Part shown: positions 16,440 to 24,462 of the stretch, piece by piece
Position numbering within the stretch: position 1 is the first letter of the stretch
How the letters are laid out: each line of letters starts with the position of its first letter
Assembly: GCA_963847945.1 (NCBI GenBank)
Contig: CAWKBX010000009.1
Coordinates: 744,001-808,000 of the forward strand
DNA from: JANMJD01 sp963847945
Lineage (GTDB): Bacteria > Actinomycetota > Acidimicrobiia > Acidimicrobiales > Ilumatobacteraceae
Reading direction: 5' to 3'
DNA length: 64,000 nt
Notes under the pieces: model-generated
The model's input: only the letters and a program-made list of their open reading frames with translations
Told to the model about the DNA's origin: nothing
Database searches by the model: none
Made by a program: the position numbers and the translations under genes

Positions 16440-18143
16440 ATGGTGGAGCGCCGCTTCACGTCCACGTCCCCCTCAAATCGTCACGCCTCGGCACGCCCGG
16501 GCGGCGGATCGTCGTCACGTCGTACGACTGACAATCGCACCCCCGAGCAGCGCTCGGCCGATGCCCGTCGCAACGATCGCCCTGCTGAAGTCCGCTTTAC
16601 CGAGCCGGTCTACGCAGGCCCAAGCGGCTTCGATGGCTTCGGCCTGCCGCAGCGCATCGTGTCTGCCCTTGGCGACTCGGGCATCCTCGAGCCGTTCCCC
16701 ATCCAGAAGGCAACCCTGCCCGACGCGATGGCCGGCAAAGACATCCTTGGCCGCGGCCGCACGGGCTCAGGCAAGACGCTCGGATTCGTGCTGCCGATTC
16801 TCGCCCGCCTCGCAACCTCGGGCACGCCCCGCAACGCCGGTCGGCCCCGCGCTCTGATCTTGGCCCCGACCCGCGAGCTTGCGTCGCAGATCAACGCCAC
16901 GGTCGCCCCGCTGGCCGCCATCCTCGGCATGCGTTCGACGGTGATCTTCGGCGGCGTAGGTGCCGGCGGACAGGTATCGGCCCTGCGTAATGGCGTCGAT
17001 ATCCTCGTCGCCTGCCCGGGCCGACTCGAAGACCACATGCGTTCGAACGCCTGCAACCTGCGCAGCGTCGAGATCACCGTGCTCGACGAGGCCGACCACA
17101 TGGCCGACCTCGGCTTCCTGCCGGCCGTCAAGCGCCTGCTCGATGAGACCCCGCGCGAGAGCCAGCGGATGCTGTTCTCGGCCACCCTCGATGCCGCCGT
17201 CGACGTGATCGTCAAGCGCTACCTGCGCAACCCGATCACCCACTCGGTCGACTCCGAGCAGTCGCCCGTCGTCGAGATGGCCCACCACGTGCTGCACGTA
17301 TCGAACGCCGATCGCCTGCCGGTGCTCGTCGACCTCACGTCGGCCCCCGGTCGGACGCTGATCTTCACCCGCACCAAGTTCCGCGCCAAGACGCTCACCC
17401 GTCAGCTGAACATGGCCGGCGTACCCTCGGTCGAGTTGCACGGCAACCTGGCCCAGAACGCCCGCGAGCGCAACCTGGCCGCCTTCTCCGACGGCACCGC
17501 CCCGACGATGGTCGCCACCGATATCGCTGCCCGCGGCATCCACGTCGACGACCTGTCGTTGGTCATCCATGCCGATCCACCGGTGGAACACAAGGCGTAT
17601 CTACACCGCTCGGGCCGTACGGCCCACGCCGGCAACGCCGGAACCGTGGTCACACTGATGACCGATGAGCAGGTCAAAGATGTCCGCGACCTCACGCGCA
17701 AGGCCGGCATCAAGCCGACCACGACGATCGTGCATCCGAAGCATCCGCTGCTCGCCCAACTCGCACCGGGCATGCGTACCCTGGCCCCCAGCCGAGGCGC
17801 ACCCGTCACAGCGGCTGACGCCGCTCGGGCCACCGCCGGTGCCCGTGACTCGCGTCCAGCATCGAATGGTGGGGGCCGCGGCCGCGGCCCCCGCAGCGAG
17901 TCGTCGAACCGCGGCGGCGCTTCGGCTGCTCCCCGACATGGCAACTCGGGCGGCGGCGTCCGCACCGGTAGCGGTGCCAACGGCAGCGGCACGCGTAGCG
18001 CAGGCTCGGGCGGCGCCGGTCGAGGTTCAGGGTCCGGCGGCGGCAGCGGTAGCGCATTCCGGGGCAATGGCCTCGGCAGCGGTGGTACCGGTGCCCGTCC
18101 TTCGGGTGGCGCGCCCGGTTCCGGACGTCGCAACCCTCGCTAA
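16440..18143 (+). CDS. DEAD-box ATP-dependent RNA helicase with Gly-rich tail
   Basis: A 567-residue helicase from the ATG at 16440, with CGGAG eight bases upstream. The Q-motif (GFDGFGLPQRI with PFPIQKATLP) lies near residues 60-95. Motif I is GRTGSGKT near 110, Ia is APTRELASQ, II is LDEADHM near 215, III is FSATL, and VI is HRSGRTAHAG near 390. From about residue 440 the protein is a low-complexity Gly/Ser/Arg tail with RGRG and RGG-like blocks, an RNA-binding feature. Candidate roles are ribosome assembly or cold-stress RNA unwinding. Confidence 0.93.
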   Translation: MVERRFTSTSPSNRHASARPGGGSSSRRTTDNRTPEQRSADARRNDRPAEVRFTEPVYAGPSGFDGFGLPQRIVSALGDSGILEPFPIQKATLPDAMAGKDILGRGRTGSGKTLGFVLPILARLATSGTPRNAGRPRALILAPTRELASQINATVAPLAAILGMRSTVIFGGVGAGGQVSALRNGVDILVACPGRLEDHMRSNACNLRSVEITVLDEADHMADLGFLPAVKRLLDETPRESQRMLFSATLDAAVDVIVKRYLRNPITHSVDSEQSPVVEMAHHVLHVSNADRLPVLVDLTSAPGRTLIFTRTKFRAKTLTRQLNMAGVPSVELHGNLAQNARERNLAAFSDGTAPTMVATDIAARGIHVDDLSLVIHADPPVEHKAYLHRSGRTAHAGNAGTVVTLMTDEQVKDVRDLTRKAGIKPTTTIVHPKHPLLAQLAPGMRTLAPSRGAPVTAADAARATAGARDSRPASNGGGRGRGPRSESSNRGGASAAPRHGNSGGGVRTGSGANGSGTRSAGSGGAGRGSGSGGGSGSAFRGNGLGSGGTGARPSGGAPGSGRRNPR

Positions 18144-18149
18144 CTCGAA

Positions 18150-18196
18150 ACGCAGGCACCTGAGTGGTCCGCTTCAGACCACTGGGGTGCCTGCGT
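18150..18196. repeat. 47-bp hairpin element, copy 1
   Basis: An imperfect palindrome just downstream of the helicase stop. The outer arm ACGCAGGCACC pairs with GGTGCCTGCGT (11 bp), followed by a 3-base internal mismatch (TGA/TGG) and the inner arm GTGGTC/GACCAC. It lies between two converging genes and could act as a bidirectional transcription end, but no T-run follows. Two more copies of exactly the same length lie at 18806 and 19816. Confidence 0.75.
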
Positions 18197-18299
18197 CAGA
18201 CCGCGTCGTCAGCAACGTGATCACGCAGGTACCCGGCCGGTCATACACGGACCACCTGCGTTGCTGCTCGACCGCGGGGACCGCTCGTCGCCTTGGGGT

Positions 18300-18773
18300 T
18301 CAGATCGACCTTGGGTCGCGGGGGCCGGGGAGTTTGACGACATCGATGCCGTGACGTTCGAGGTAGGCGACGCCGTTCTCGCCACCGAATCCGCCGTCGA
18401 CGATCAGCACGCGCACAATGCCGGCGTGGTGAATCAGCTTGGCGCACATCGGGCAGGGTTCGCCGTTGACGATCAGCCAGGCGCCGCGGCAGGCCACGCC
18501 GCTGGCGGCCGCGTTGCAGATCACGTTCATCTCGGCGTGGTGACAGCCGACCTCGACGCGGGTTCCGCTGGCGACCTGCTGGGCGTCACGGAGGCATTCG
18601 TCGCCGCCACACAGGTCGCCGCCGCCGCGAGGTCCGCCGTTGTAGCCGTCCATCAGGATTACGTTGCGTTCCGGGTCGAGCAGCAGCGCCCCGAACTTGC
18701 GCCGCGGGCAGTTTGACGCCGTCGCCAATGCCAGACACTGCGCAACCCGAATCTCGACGTGCTTGTCCTTCAC
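18300..18773 (-). CDS. Deoxycytidylate (dCMP) deaminase family protein
   Basis: A 157-residue zinc deaminase. The catalytic HAE box is in CHHAEMNVI near residue 78 and the metal-binding PCPMCAK near 105; both are intact. NCPRRKFGALLLDPERNV near residue 22 and GYNGGPRGGGD are typical of dCMP/ComEB-type deaminases, which make dUMP for thymidylate synthesis. I prefer the GTG at 18773 (MKDKHVEIRVAQ), which matches family N-termini. The frame is open to a GTG at 18815, but that would run into the 47-bp hairpin. Confidence 0.85.
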   Translation of the reverse strand: MKDKHVEIRVAQCLALATASNCPRRKFGALLLDPERNVILMDGYNGGPRGGGDLCGGDECLRDAQQVASGTRVEVGCHHAEMNVICNAAASGVACRGAWLIVNGEPCPMCAKLIHHAGIVRVLIVDGGFGGENGVAYLERHGIDVVKLPGPRDPRSI

Positions 18774-18805
18774 CCGGCCAGGGTACACGGTCGTCGCGGG
18801 CTCCG

Positions 18806-18852
18806 ACGCAGTCACCTGAGCGGTCCGCTGCGGGCCACTGGGATGACTGCGT
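18806..18852. repeat. 47-bp hairpin element, copy 2
   Basis: Same architecture as copy 1. The outer arm ACGCAGTCA pairs with TGACTGCGT and the inner arm GCGGTCC with GGGCCAC (one mismatch, one G-U pair). It fills the gap between the AbiEi-like gene stop (18852) and the dCMP deaminase start. Changes relative to the other copies fall in both arms, so pairing is mostly kept. Confidence 0.75.
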
Positions 18853-19658
18853 CACGCGGCGATTTCGGTGGCGAGTGCCCGACGCACCTGCATCAACACC
18901 CACGCCGGTCGATCACGCACGTCGTCGTACATGAAGGTGATCACCCGGTGGCCCAGCAGCACCAACTCGGTGTGCCGAGCCGCGTCCCGCTGCATCTGAA
19001 CCCTGTTCGAGTGCCAACCGAAACCGTTGACCTCAACGATCAGCCCATTCGGGAATACGAAATCGACCCGCGCAACGGTGCGCGATCCAGCTCGGTAGAC
19101 CCGTTGAGCATCTGGGCGGCCGAGCCCACCGCGGCGAACCAGGGCGAGAAACATCCGCTCGAGTCGACTCTCGCCGCCCGTATCGACCAAGGCATCGACG
19201 AGAACCCGACCGCCACTGATGCTCTGTCTGCGTTGTCGAAGTACCCGTTCCCGGAGCCGCCGCTCGGAGATCAGGCGCAGACGGATCGCCGAGTCGATCG
19301 CGTTCTCGACCTCGTCTCGGGTGAACCCGAACAGCGGCGCATCAAGGATCAGGCGCTCTGGTCGCAGCACCGGCAACCCCCGCTCGACGGTGACATCGCG
19401 ACGATCGATCGGGATGATCGTCGATCGCACGACACCCTCGGTAACGGTCAAATTCCGACGGCTTCGCGGCACAAGAAATTCGCAGGCGTCTGATCGGAAC
19501 CCCTCGAGTCCGTGGAGCCGGGCACCGGACCGGCCGGCGACCCAGCCCACCTCCGATAGATCGGCGACACCGGCCGCCAGCGAACGTTCCCAGGTCGGCG
19601 GCGAACCGGCGAGGGCGAATGAATGTCCGCCGAGGGCGACGAGCCGGCCGGACTTCAA
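18852..19658 (-). CDS. AbiEi-type/DUF559 protein (antitoxin-like with endonuclease-fold C-terminus)
   Basis: A protein of at least 268 residues. The first part (LVALGGHSFALAGSPPTWERSL, then GWVAGRSGARLHGL) matches the AbiEi antitoxin N-terminal domain. The last 100 residues match DUF559, a Vsr/restriction-like fold: the beta-strand RVDFVFPNGLIVEVNGFGWH carries the D and the ExN in place of the usual D...ExD/K, and a ranked RDAARHTEL helix follows. TTG at 19658 is the only start in frame. The reading frame upstream continues to encode a sensible helix-turn-helix-like segment (ISTPSLRSLHVSASL) to about 19740 without any ATG/GTG, so the 5' end is probably damaged or misread. Actinobacteria carry many such genes; function is unproven. 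Confidence 0.7.
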   Translation of the reverse strand: MKSGRLVALGGHSFALAGSPPTWERSLAAGVADLSEVGWVAGRSGARLHGLEGFRSDACEFLVPRSRRNLTVTEGVVRSTIIPIDRRDVTVERGLPVLRPERLILDAPLFGFTRDEVENAIDSAIRLRLISERRLRERVLRQRRQSISGGRVLVDALVDTGGESRLERMFLALVRRGGLGRPDAQRVYRAGSRTVARVDFVFPNGLIVEVNGFGWHSNRVQMQRDAARHTELVLLGHRVITFMYDDVRDRPAWVLMQVRRALATEIAA

Positions 19659-19815
19659 CCACTTGGCTTGCAGACTGGCACTGACGTGCAGGCTCCGGAG
19701 ACTCGGGGTGGAGATGACGGAATGGTTGGCGGCGGCGTGGGCCGCAATGGACTCGAATCGCGCATCGATGACCGTGATGGTGCACGAAGGGTGTGTCAGC
19801 CCTCACGCCGGTACG

Positions 19816-19862
19816 ACGCAGTCACCCCAGTGGTCCGCATCGGACCACCCAGGTGACCGTGT
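19816..19862. repeat. 47-bp hairpin element, copy 3
   Basis: The outer arm ACGCAGTCACC pairs imperfectly with GGTGACCGTGT, the internal loop is CCA/CCA, and the inner arm GTGGTCC/GGACCAC is perfect (7 bp) around the loop GCATC. It lies between the AbiEi-like gene and the stop of the FAD oxidoreductase gene at 19878. The inner loop bases changed symmetrically (TGA/TGG to CCA/CCA) relative to copy 1. Confidence 0.75.
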
Positions 19863-19877
19863 CGCGGAGTTCGACGA

Positions 19878-21290
19878 CTACTTGATCACCGCGGCGACTC
19901 GGTCGGCGGCGTTCCAGCCGCACATCCCGTGGACGCCGGCCCCCGGTGGGGTCGAGGCGGAGCACATCCAGAGGGCCGGATTGGGGGTTGAGTACGAACG
20001 CAGGGCGAGGGTTGGACGAAAGACCAACTGCAGCCCGGAGTGGGCCCCGCCGGCGATGTCACCACCGACATAGTTGAGGTTATGGCGAGCCAATTCCGTC
20101 GGTCCCGACGTGTACCTGGCGAGGATCAGATCGCGCCATCCGGGAGCGAAGCGGTCGATCTGCGACTCGATCGCCTCGGTGGCGTCGCCCGTAAACCCGG
20201 CGGGCACATGCGCGTAGGCCCACAGCGTGTGCTTGCCCACCGGAACCCGGCTCGGGTCGCACAGCGACTGCTGGGCAACGAGCACGAACGGTCGCGCCGG
20301 CATCCGGCCGGCCGCCACGTCGGCCTCGGCGGCGGCCAGTTCGGTGAACGAACCGACGACGTGGACGGTGCCCGCTCGGCGGCAGGCATCATTGGTCCAC
20401 GGCACCGGGCCGTCGAGCGCGTAGTCGATCTTGAACGCGCCCGGGCCGTGGCGGAACCGGTTCAGCCGCGACCGATAGCCCGCGGGCAACGCATCACCGG
20501 CGATCGTCGCCAACTGCGCCGGGTTGGTATCGAACATCGCCACCCGATGCGGCGGCAGGTCGGCCAACGAGCGGACCGCGACCCCGGTGCGCACCTCACC
20601 GCCCAATGCGAGCAGGCGGGCCGTCAGGGCGTCGGCGACGACCTGGGAGCCTCCGGCGGCGACCGGCCAACCGTCGGCATGCGCCCCCGCGGCGAGCATG
20701 AAACCGAACGCCGAGGTGATCGGCCGGTTCAGGGGCAGCATCGCATGGGCGGCGCAACCTCCGAACAACGCGGCGGCCTCCTCGGTGGCGAACCGGCGGG
20801 CGGTCCAGGTCGCCGGTCGTAGCGCACCGACACCAAACCGACCCATCACCAGCGGATGTTTCGGCACCGAGAGCAGCGGACCCATCAGCTGGGGGAACAG
20901 CTTCGACCACGAGCCGACAAGTGGGCTCATCATTCGCCGCCAGCTTGCCCCATCGGCGCCTAGGCCAGCAGCCGTCTCATCGACATCGCGCAACAGGACC
21001 CCGGCACGGCCGTCGGCGAGCGGGTGGGCGACGGGAATCTCGGGCCAGATCCAACGTATCGCCTGGTCGCCGAGCACCTCAGGACTCAACGCCTCCGACG
21101 AGACCCCCATCGCATGGACCGCGGCGCAGACATCATGGACGAATCCGGGCAGGGTCAACTCGGCCGACCGGGTGCCACCACCGACCGTCGGCGCGGCCTC
21201 GAGTACGAGCACCCGTCGCCCATCGCGAGCCAGGCGGACCGCGGCGGCCAGCCCGTTGGGGCCGGCCCCGACGATCACCGCGTCATACAT
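19878..21290 (-). CDS. Phytoene dehydrogenase-like FAD oxidoreductase
   Basis: A 470-residue flavoprotein from the ATG at 21290. The dinucleotide-binding motif VIVGAGPNGLAAA starts at residue 5 and VLVLEAAPTVGGGTRS follows at about 30, as in phytoene desaturase/CrtI-like and amine-oxidase-like enzymes. AAGGSQVVADAL near residue 215 and the C-terminal SASTPPGAGVHGMCGWNAA near 445 match the second FAD-contact region of this family. No carotenoid genes are nearby, so the substrate is unknown. The frame extends 45 codons upstream, but MYDAVIVGAG is the natural start. Confidence 0.85.
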   Translation of the reverse strand: MYDAVIVGAGPNGLAAAVRLARDGRRVLVLEAAPTVGGGTRSAELTLPGFVHDVCAAVHAMGVSSEALSPEVLGDQAIRWIWPEIPVAHPLADGRAGVLLRDVDETAAGLGADGASWRRMMSPLVGSWSKLFPQLMGPLLSVPKHPLVMGRFGVGALRPATWTARRFATEEAAALFGGCAAHAMLPLNRPITSAFGFMLAAGAHADGWPVAAGGSQVVADALTARLLALGGEVRTGVAVRSLADLPPHRVAMFDTNPAQLATIAGDALPAGYRSRLNRFRHGPGAFKIDYALDGPVPWTNDACRRAGTVHVVGSFTELAAAEADVAAGRMPARPFVLVAQQSLCDPSRVPVGKHTLWAYAHVPAGFTGDATEAIESQIDRFAPGWRDLILARYTSGPTELARHNLNYVGGDIAGGAHSGLQLVFRPTLALRSYSTPNPALWMCSASTPPGAGVHGMCGWNAADRVAAVIK

Positions 21291-21484
21291 CGCCGCGCTC
21301 ACAAGAAGATCACTCTCCCAGTAGGCCACAGCCACGAAGCGCGCCGCAAGGTCGCCGACAGGGTTACGGAACGTGTGGGCCTGGATTTGCCCGACGCTCG
21401 CTGGCAGGTTGACGAGCCGGCCCACAACCGCTGGCTGACGCCGGGCATCTGGGATCTGAGGGCGCGCCGTCGGCCTGCGCGCCC

Positions 21485-22093
21485 TCAGCCTGACGGCGAC
21501 GCGGCGCGACTGAAGCAGTAGCGGCCGATCAGGGCACCGACCAGGCCGCCGGTCGATGAGATCGTCAGGTCACCGATGGTGTCGCCGTAGGTGAGCTGCA
21601 GGCCGCCGCCGGCCCCGGTCTCGGCAACCACCCATTCCATGATCTCCCAGATGATGATGGCGATCGCCCCGAAGCCGACGCCAACGAGCACCGCCTCATC
21701 GTTGCGGTCGGTCCGCCGATAGCGGAACGCCTGGAACGCCGCGACCAACAGCACCCAGTTGGTGAAGTGGAGCACGTCGTCGGTGACGTCGTAGTCGTTG
21801 TAGAACCCGAACAGATTGCCCAGCGTGTCGAGCAGAAATGGGGCCACGAGCAGCCCATCACCGAGATGAGGATAGGGGATCCGAGGGGTGCGCCGGAAGC
21901 GCTGCATCAGCGGGATCACCGCCGCCGACCCAACGAACAACGGCGCCCGAAAGCCCATCCCCTTGCCTTCGAGATGATCGAGGGGCACGAAGATCGCCAC
22001 GGCGAACACGACGACGATCGCCACCTTCATCCCGAGGTTGAACCACCGGGCTCTCACCGATGCGTCCAACGATTCCACCCGCGTGCCGATCAC
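21485..22093 (-). CDS. DUF2238-like multi-pass membrane protein
   Basis: A 202-residue protein from the GTG at 22093, preceded by GGAAGAG. About five hydrophobic segments are seen. DDVLHFTNWVLLVAAFQAF near residue 120 and IWEIMEWVVAE near 160 resemble the DUF2238/YjdF family, which has conserved acidic and His residues inside the membrane; function is unknown. The frame is open a further 84 codons upstream. That portion encodes part of a winged helix in a frameshifted context and is treated separately. Confidence 0.7.
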   Translation of the reverse strand: MIGTRVESLDASVRARWFNLGMKVAIVVVFAVAIFVPLDHLEGKGMGFRAPLFVGSAAVIPLMQRFRRTPRIPYPHLGDGLLVAPFLLDTLGNLFGFYNDYDVTDDVLHFTNWVLLVAAFQAFRYRRTDRNDEAVLVGVGFGAIAIIIWEIMEWVVAETGAGGGLQLTYGDTIGDLTISSTGGLVGALIGRYCFSRAASPSG

Positions 22094-22199
22094 GCCCGCC
22101 ACTCTTCCACCTCGGGGTCGGGACGATGTTGACCGGCGCAATATGCCTGGGTGGGCGGTCGGGGCGTACCGCAAAACAGCGGCCGGATCGATCGAGGAC

Positions 22200-22372
22200 T
22201 CACACCTTGGAGTATTCGAATCCGGTTCGCCGAACAAGTTGCGCCTCACGAAGTGCCCCAAGCGTACGTCCAACCGCCTGGGACTGATCCCCAATGCCTC
22301 GGCCAGATCCGCGGAGCGTCGAGGGCCGACGTCGAGCAGTTCCAACAGACGCGATTCTGACCAGTGAGAGGT
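22200..22372 (-). pseudogene. Winged-helix DNA-binding fragment, frameshifted
   Basis: A remnant of about 55 residues. One frame gives SESRLLELLDVGPRRSADL then AEALGISPRRLD; a different frame continues RTLGALREAQLVRRTG to a stop (FEYSKV). Adding one base after the LD codons, near 22270, joins the two into a good winged helix-turn-helix. No start codon other than TTG is available and upstream sequence includes 22-bp tandem repeats. It may be a broken regulator of the adjacent membrane-protein gene or a short gene hit by a sequencing indel. Confidence 0.4.
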
Positions 22373-22397
22373 TTCTCGCCGACGCCAACTGTTCGCC

Positions 22398-22443
22398 AGG
22401 TTTCGTTTGAGGTTTCGGCAGGTTTCGTTTGAGGTTTCGCCAG
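22398..22443. repeat. Two tandem copies of a 22-bp sequence
   Basis: Two adjacent copies of a 22-base unit beginning CAGGTTTCGTTTGAGG; a third partial GAGGTTTC occurs at about 22368-22376. It lies between the SDR stop and the winged-helix fragment. Direct repeats of this size in front of a regulator fragment could be operator sites or simple slippage. Confidence 0.55.
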
Positions 22444-22483
22444 GTCGAAGCGAGTGCGACCACCAGCAGAGTTTCGCCTGCGA

Positions 22484-23314
22484 CTACGCCGAGCCGCCGG
22501 TGATCTCGAGGTTTTGGCCGGTGAGGTAGGAGGCGTCGTTCGACATGAGGAACGAGACGACCGAGGCGACTTCGCCGGTCGAGCCGTAGCGACGCAGCGG
22601 GACCATCCCGATCATCTGCTCGGCGACTTCGGCGGCGTCGAACGAGTAGTACTGGCTACGTGCCGCAGCCTGCTGGGCGACTTGGTTCTCCCACATTCTT
22701 CCCGGGCCGATGAACGCCGGGGAAACGGCATTGACGCGAATGCCGTGGGGGGCAAGATCCTTGGCGGCGGTCTTGGTCAGGCCGATCACGGCGGCCTTCG
22801 AGGCCGAGTAGGCAGGCATGTTCGGGGCGCCGCCGACTCCGGCCATCGAGGCGGAGTTGACGATCGTGCCTCCGTTGCCCGCCGCGATCATCGCCCGGGC
22901 GACGTGTTGCAGCACCTGCATCACCCCGATCACGTTGACCTCGAACACCTTGCGGGCGTCGTCGATCGGATAGCCGGGCAGCGCGGTGAAGACTCCCTGG
23001 TAGCCGGCATTGTTGAACAACCCGACGGGCGCGCCGAACTCCGCAATACAGGCCGCTACGCCCGCAGCCACTGCGGCATCGTCAGTGACATCGAACGTGT
23101 ACGTCCAGGCGTCGCCAACCGAGGCGACCGCGTCACGGGTGGCAGCGAGAGCGACGGCCGACGCCGGATGATCGACGAGGGCGAGCTGCCAACCATCGTT
23201 GGCGAGCCGCAGGGCACAGGCGCGGCCGATGTCACCGGCGGCACCGGTGACCATGGCGATGCCACGTGTCACCGTGCCGACGCGATGACCATCAAGAGGG
23301 AGGACTCCGGCCAT
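22484..23314 (-). CDS. Short-chain dehydrogenase/reductase of polyol locus
   Basis: A 276-residue SDR. The cofactor loop is TGAAGDIG near residue 24; NNAGYQG is near 106, the catalytic Ser in NSASMAGVGG near 155 and Tyr-Lys in AYSASKAA near 170. The C-terminal YLTGQNLEITGGSA is typical. The ATG at 23314 is four bases after the ABC ATPase stop. As last gene of the polyol ABC operon it may oxidise sorbitol, xylitol or a related polyol, which is inference from context. Confidence 0.83.
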   Translation of the reverse strand: MAGVLPLDGHRVGTVTRGIAMVTGAAGDIGRACALRLANDGWQLALVDHPASAVALAATRDAVASVGDAWTYTFDVTDDAAVAAGVAACIAEFGAPVGLFNNAGYQGVFTALPGYPIDDARKVFEVNVIGVMQVLQHVARAMIAAGNGGTIVNSASMAGVGGAPNMPAYSASKAAVIGLTKTAAKDLAPHGIRVNAVSPAFIGPGRMWENQVAQQAAARSQYYSFDAAEVAEQMIGMVPLRRYGSTGEVASVVSFLMSNDASYLTGQNLEITGGSA

Positions 23315-23318
23315 CGGG

Positions 23319-24419
23319 TCAGCGTTCGAGCTGAGCGCGGCCGGTGGATAGGCGCGCTCCGTCGGTATCGAAGAGGTGTACGGTGCCACCGAGTTGCACC
23401 GAGATCTCATCTCCTGACCGCCCGGCGAACGGGGCGGGCACCTTGGCAACGATCGACGTCGGGCTGCCCTCGTGATCGACGAGCACGTGGACGAACACCT
23501 CGGAGCCGAGATCTTCGACGACGCGGATGCGGCCGGCCAGCGGGCCATCACCAACGAGGACACCCTCGGGCCGGAAGCCAACGCTCACCCGTGGAGTACC
23601 CGCGCCGGTGATCGCGGCGCGGGCCGGGTCATCGAGGCCGACGGCCACCCCGCCGATCCGCACAACGCCGTCGACCACCGAGGCTGCGATCAAGTTCATC
23701 GCCGGGGAGCCAATAAAGCCGGCAACGAACAGGTTCGCGGGCTCGTGGTACAGCGTGCCGGGGGTGTCGCACTGCTGAAGGATGCCGTCCTTCAGCACCG
23801 CCACGCGGTGGCCCATCGTCATCGCCTCGACCTGGTCGTGGGTGACGTAGACGGTGGTCACTGACAGGCGAGCCTGGAGCTCGGCCAACTCGGTACGGGT
23901 CTGCACGCGCAGCTTGGCGTCGAGGTTCGACAGCGGCTCGTCCATCAAGTACACCGCCGGGCGACGCACGATCGCCCGGCCCATGGCGACGCGCTGGCGC
24001 TGACCACCCGAGAGGTTCTTCGGCTTGCGGTCGAGGTATTCCTCGAGATCGAGAATACGGGCTGCTTCGCGCACCCGCTCCAACCGCTCGGGCTTGGCGA
24101 CCCCGGCCTGCTTGAGGGCAAACCCCATGTTCTCGGCGACGGTGAGCTGCGGATACAGCGCGTAGTTCTGGAAGACCATGGCGATGTCGCGGTCGCGCGG
24201 TCGCACGTTCGAGACGTCGCGGTCACCGATATAGATCGTGCCGTCATCGAGCGGTTCCAGGCCCGCCAACATTCGCAACGCGGTCGACTTCCCCGAGCCC
24301 GATGGACCGACGAGCACCAGCAATTCGCCGTCGCGGATCTCGAGATCCAACGCGGCAACGGCGGGACGGGGCGTGCCCGGGTACAGCCTGGTTGCTCCTT
24401 CAAAACGAACGGAAGCCAC
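23319..24419 (-). CDS. ABC transporter ATPase, MsmK/UgpC type (sugar or polyol)
   Basis: A 366-residue ATPase from the GTG at 24419, with AGGAG seven bases upstream. Walker A GPSGSGKST is near residue 40, the Q-loop in MVFQNYALYP near 83, the signature LSGGQRQRVAMGRA near 134, Walker B VYLMDEPLSNLDAKL near 154 and the switch His in VTHDQ near 190. The C-terminal third is the regulatory TOBE/OB domain typical of MsmK, MalK and UgpC, which power carbohydrate importers. It is encoded between the permeases and the SDR. Confidence 0.93.
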   Translation of the reverse strand: MASVRFEGATRLYPGTPRPAVAALDLEIRDGELLVLVGPSGSGKSTALRMLAGLEPLDDGTIYIGDRDVSNVRPRDRDIAMVFQNYALYPQLTVAENMGFALKQAGVAKPERLERVREAARILDLEEYLDRKPKNLSGGQRQRVAMGRAIVRRPAVYLMDEPLSNLDAKLRVQTRTELAELQARLSVTTVYVTHDQVEAMTMGHRVAVLKDGILQQCDTPGTLYHEPANLFVAGFIGSPAMNLIAASVVDGVVRIGGVAVGLDDPARAAITGAGTPRVSVGFRPEGVLVGDGPLAGRIRVVEDLGSEVFVHVLVDHEGSPTSIVAKVPAPFAGRSGDEISVQLGGTVHLFDTDGARLSTGRAQLER

Positions 24420-24462
24420 GTCTACTCCTCTATCCCGCGACGCCGTCGAACGGCTGGCCGGT

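Noticed and set aside
18150..18196. Simple Rho-independent terminator of the helicase gene
   Set aside because: No T-run on either strand, and two further copies of identical length sit in gaps including one just upstream of a gene start, so a generic terminator does not explain it.
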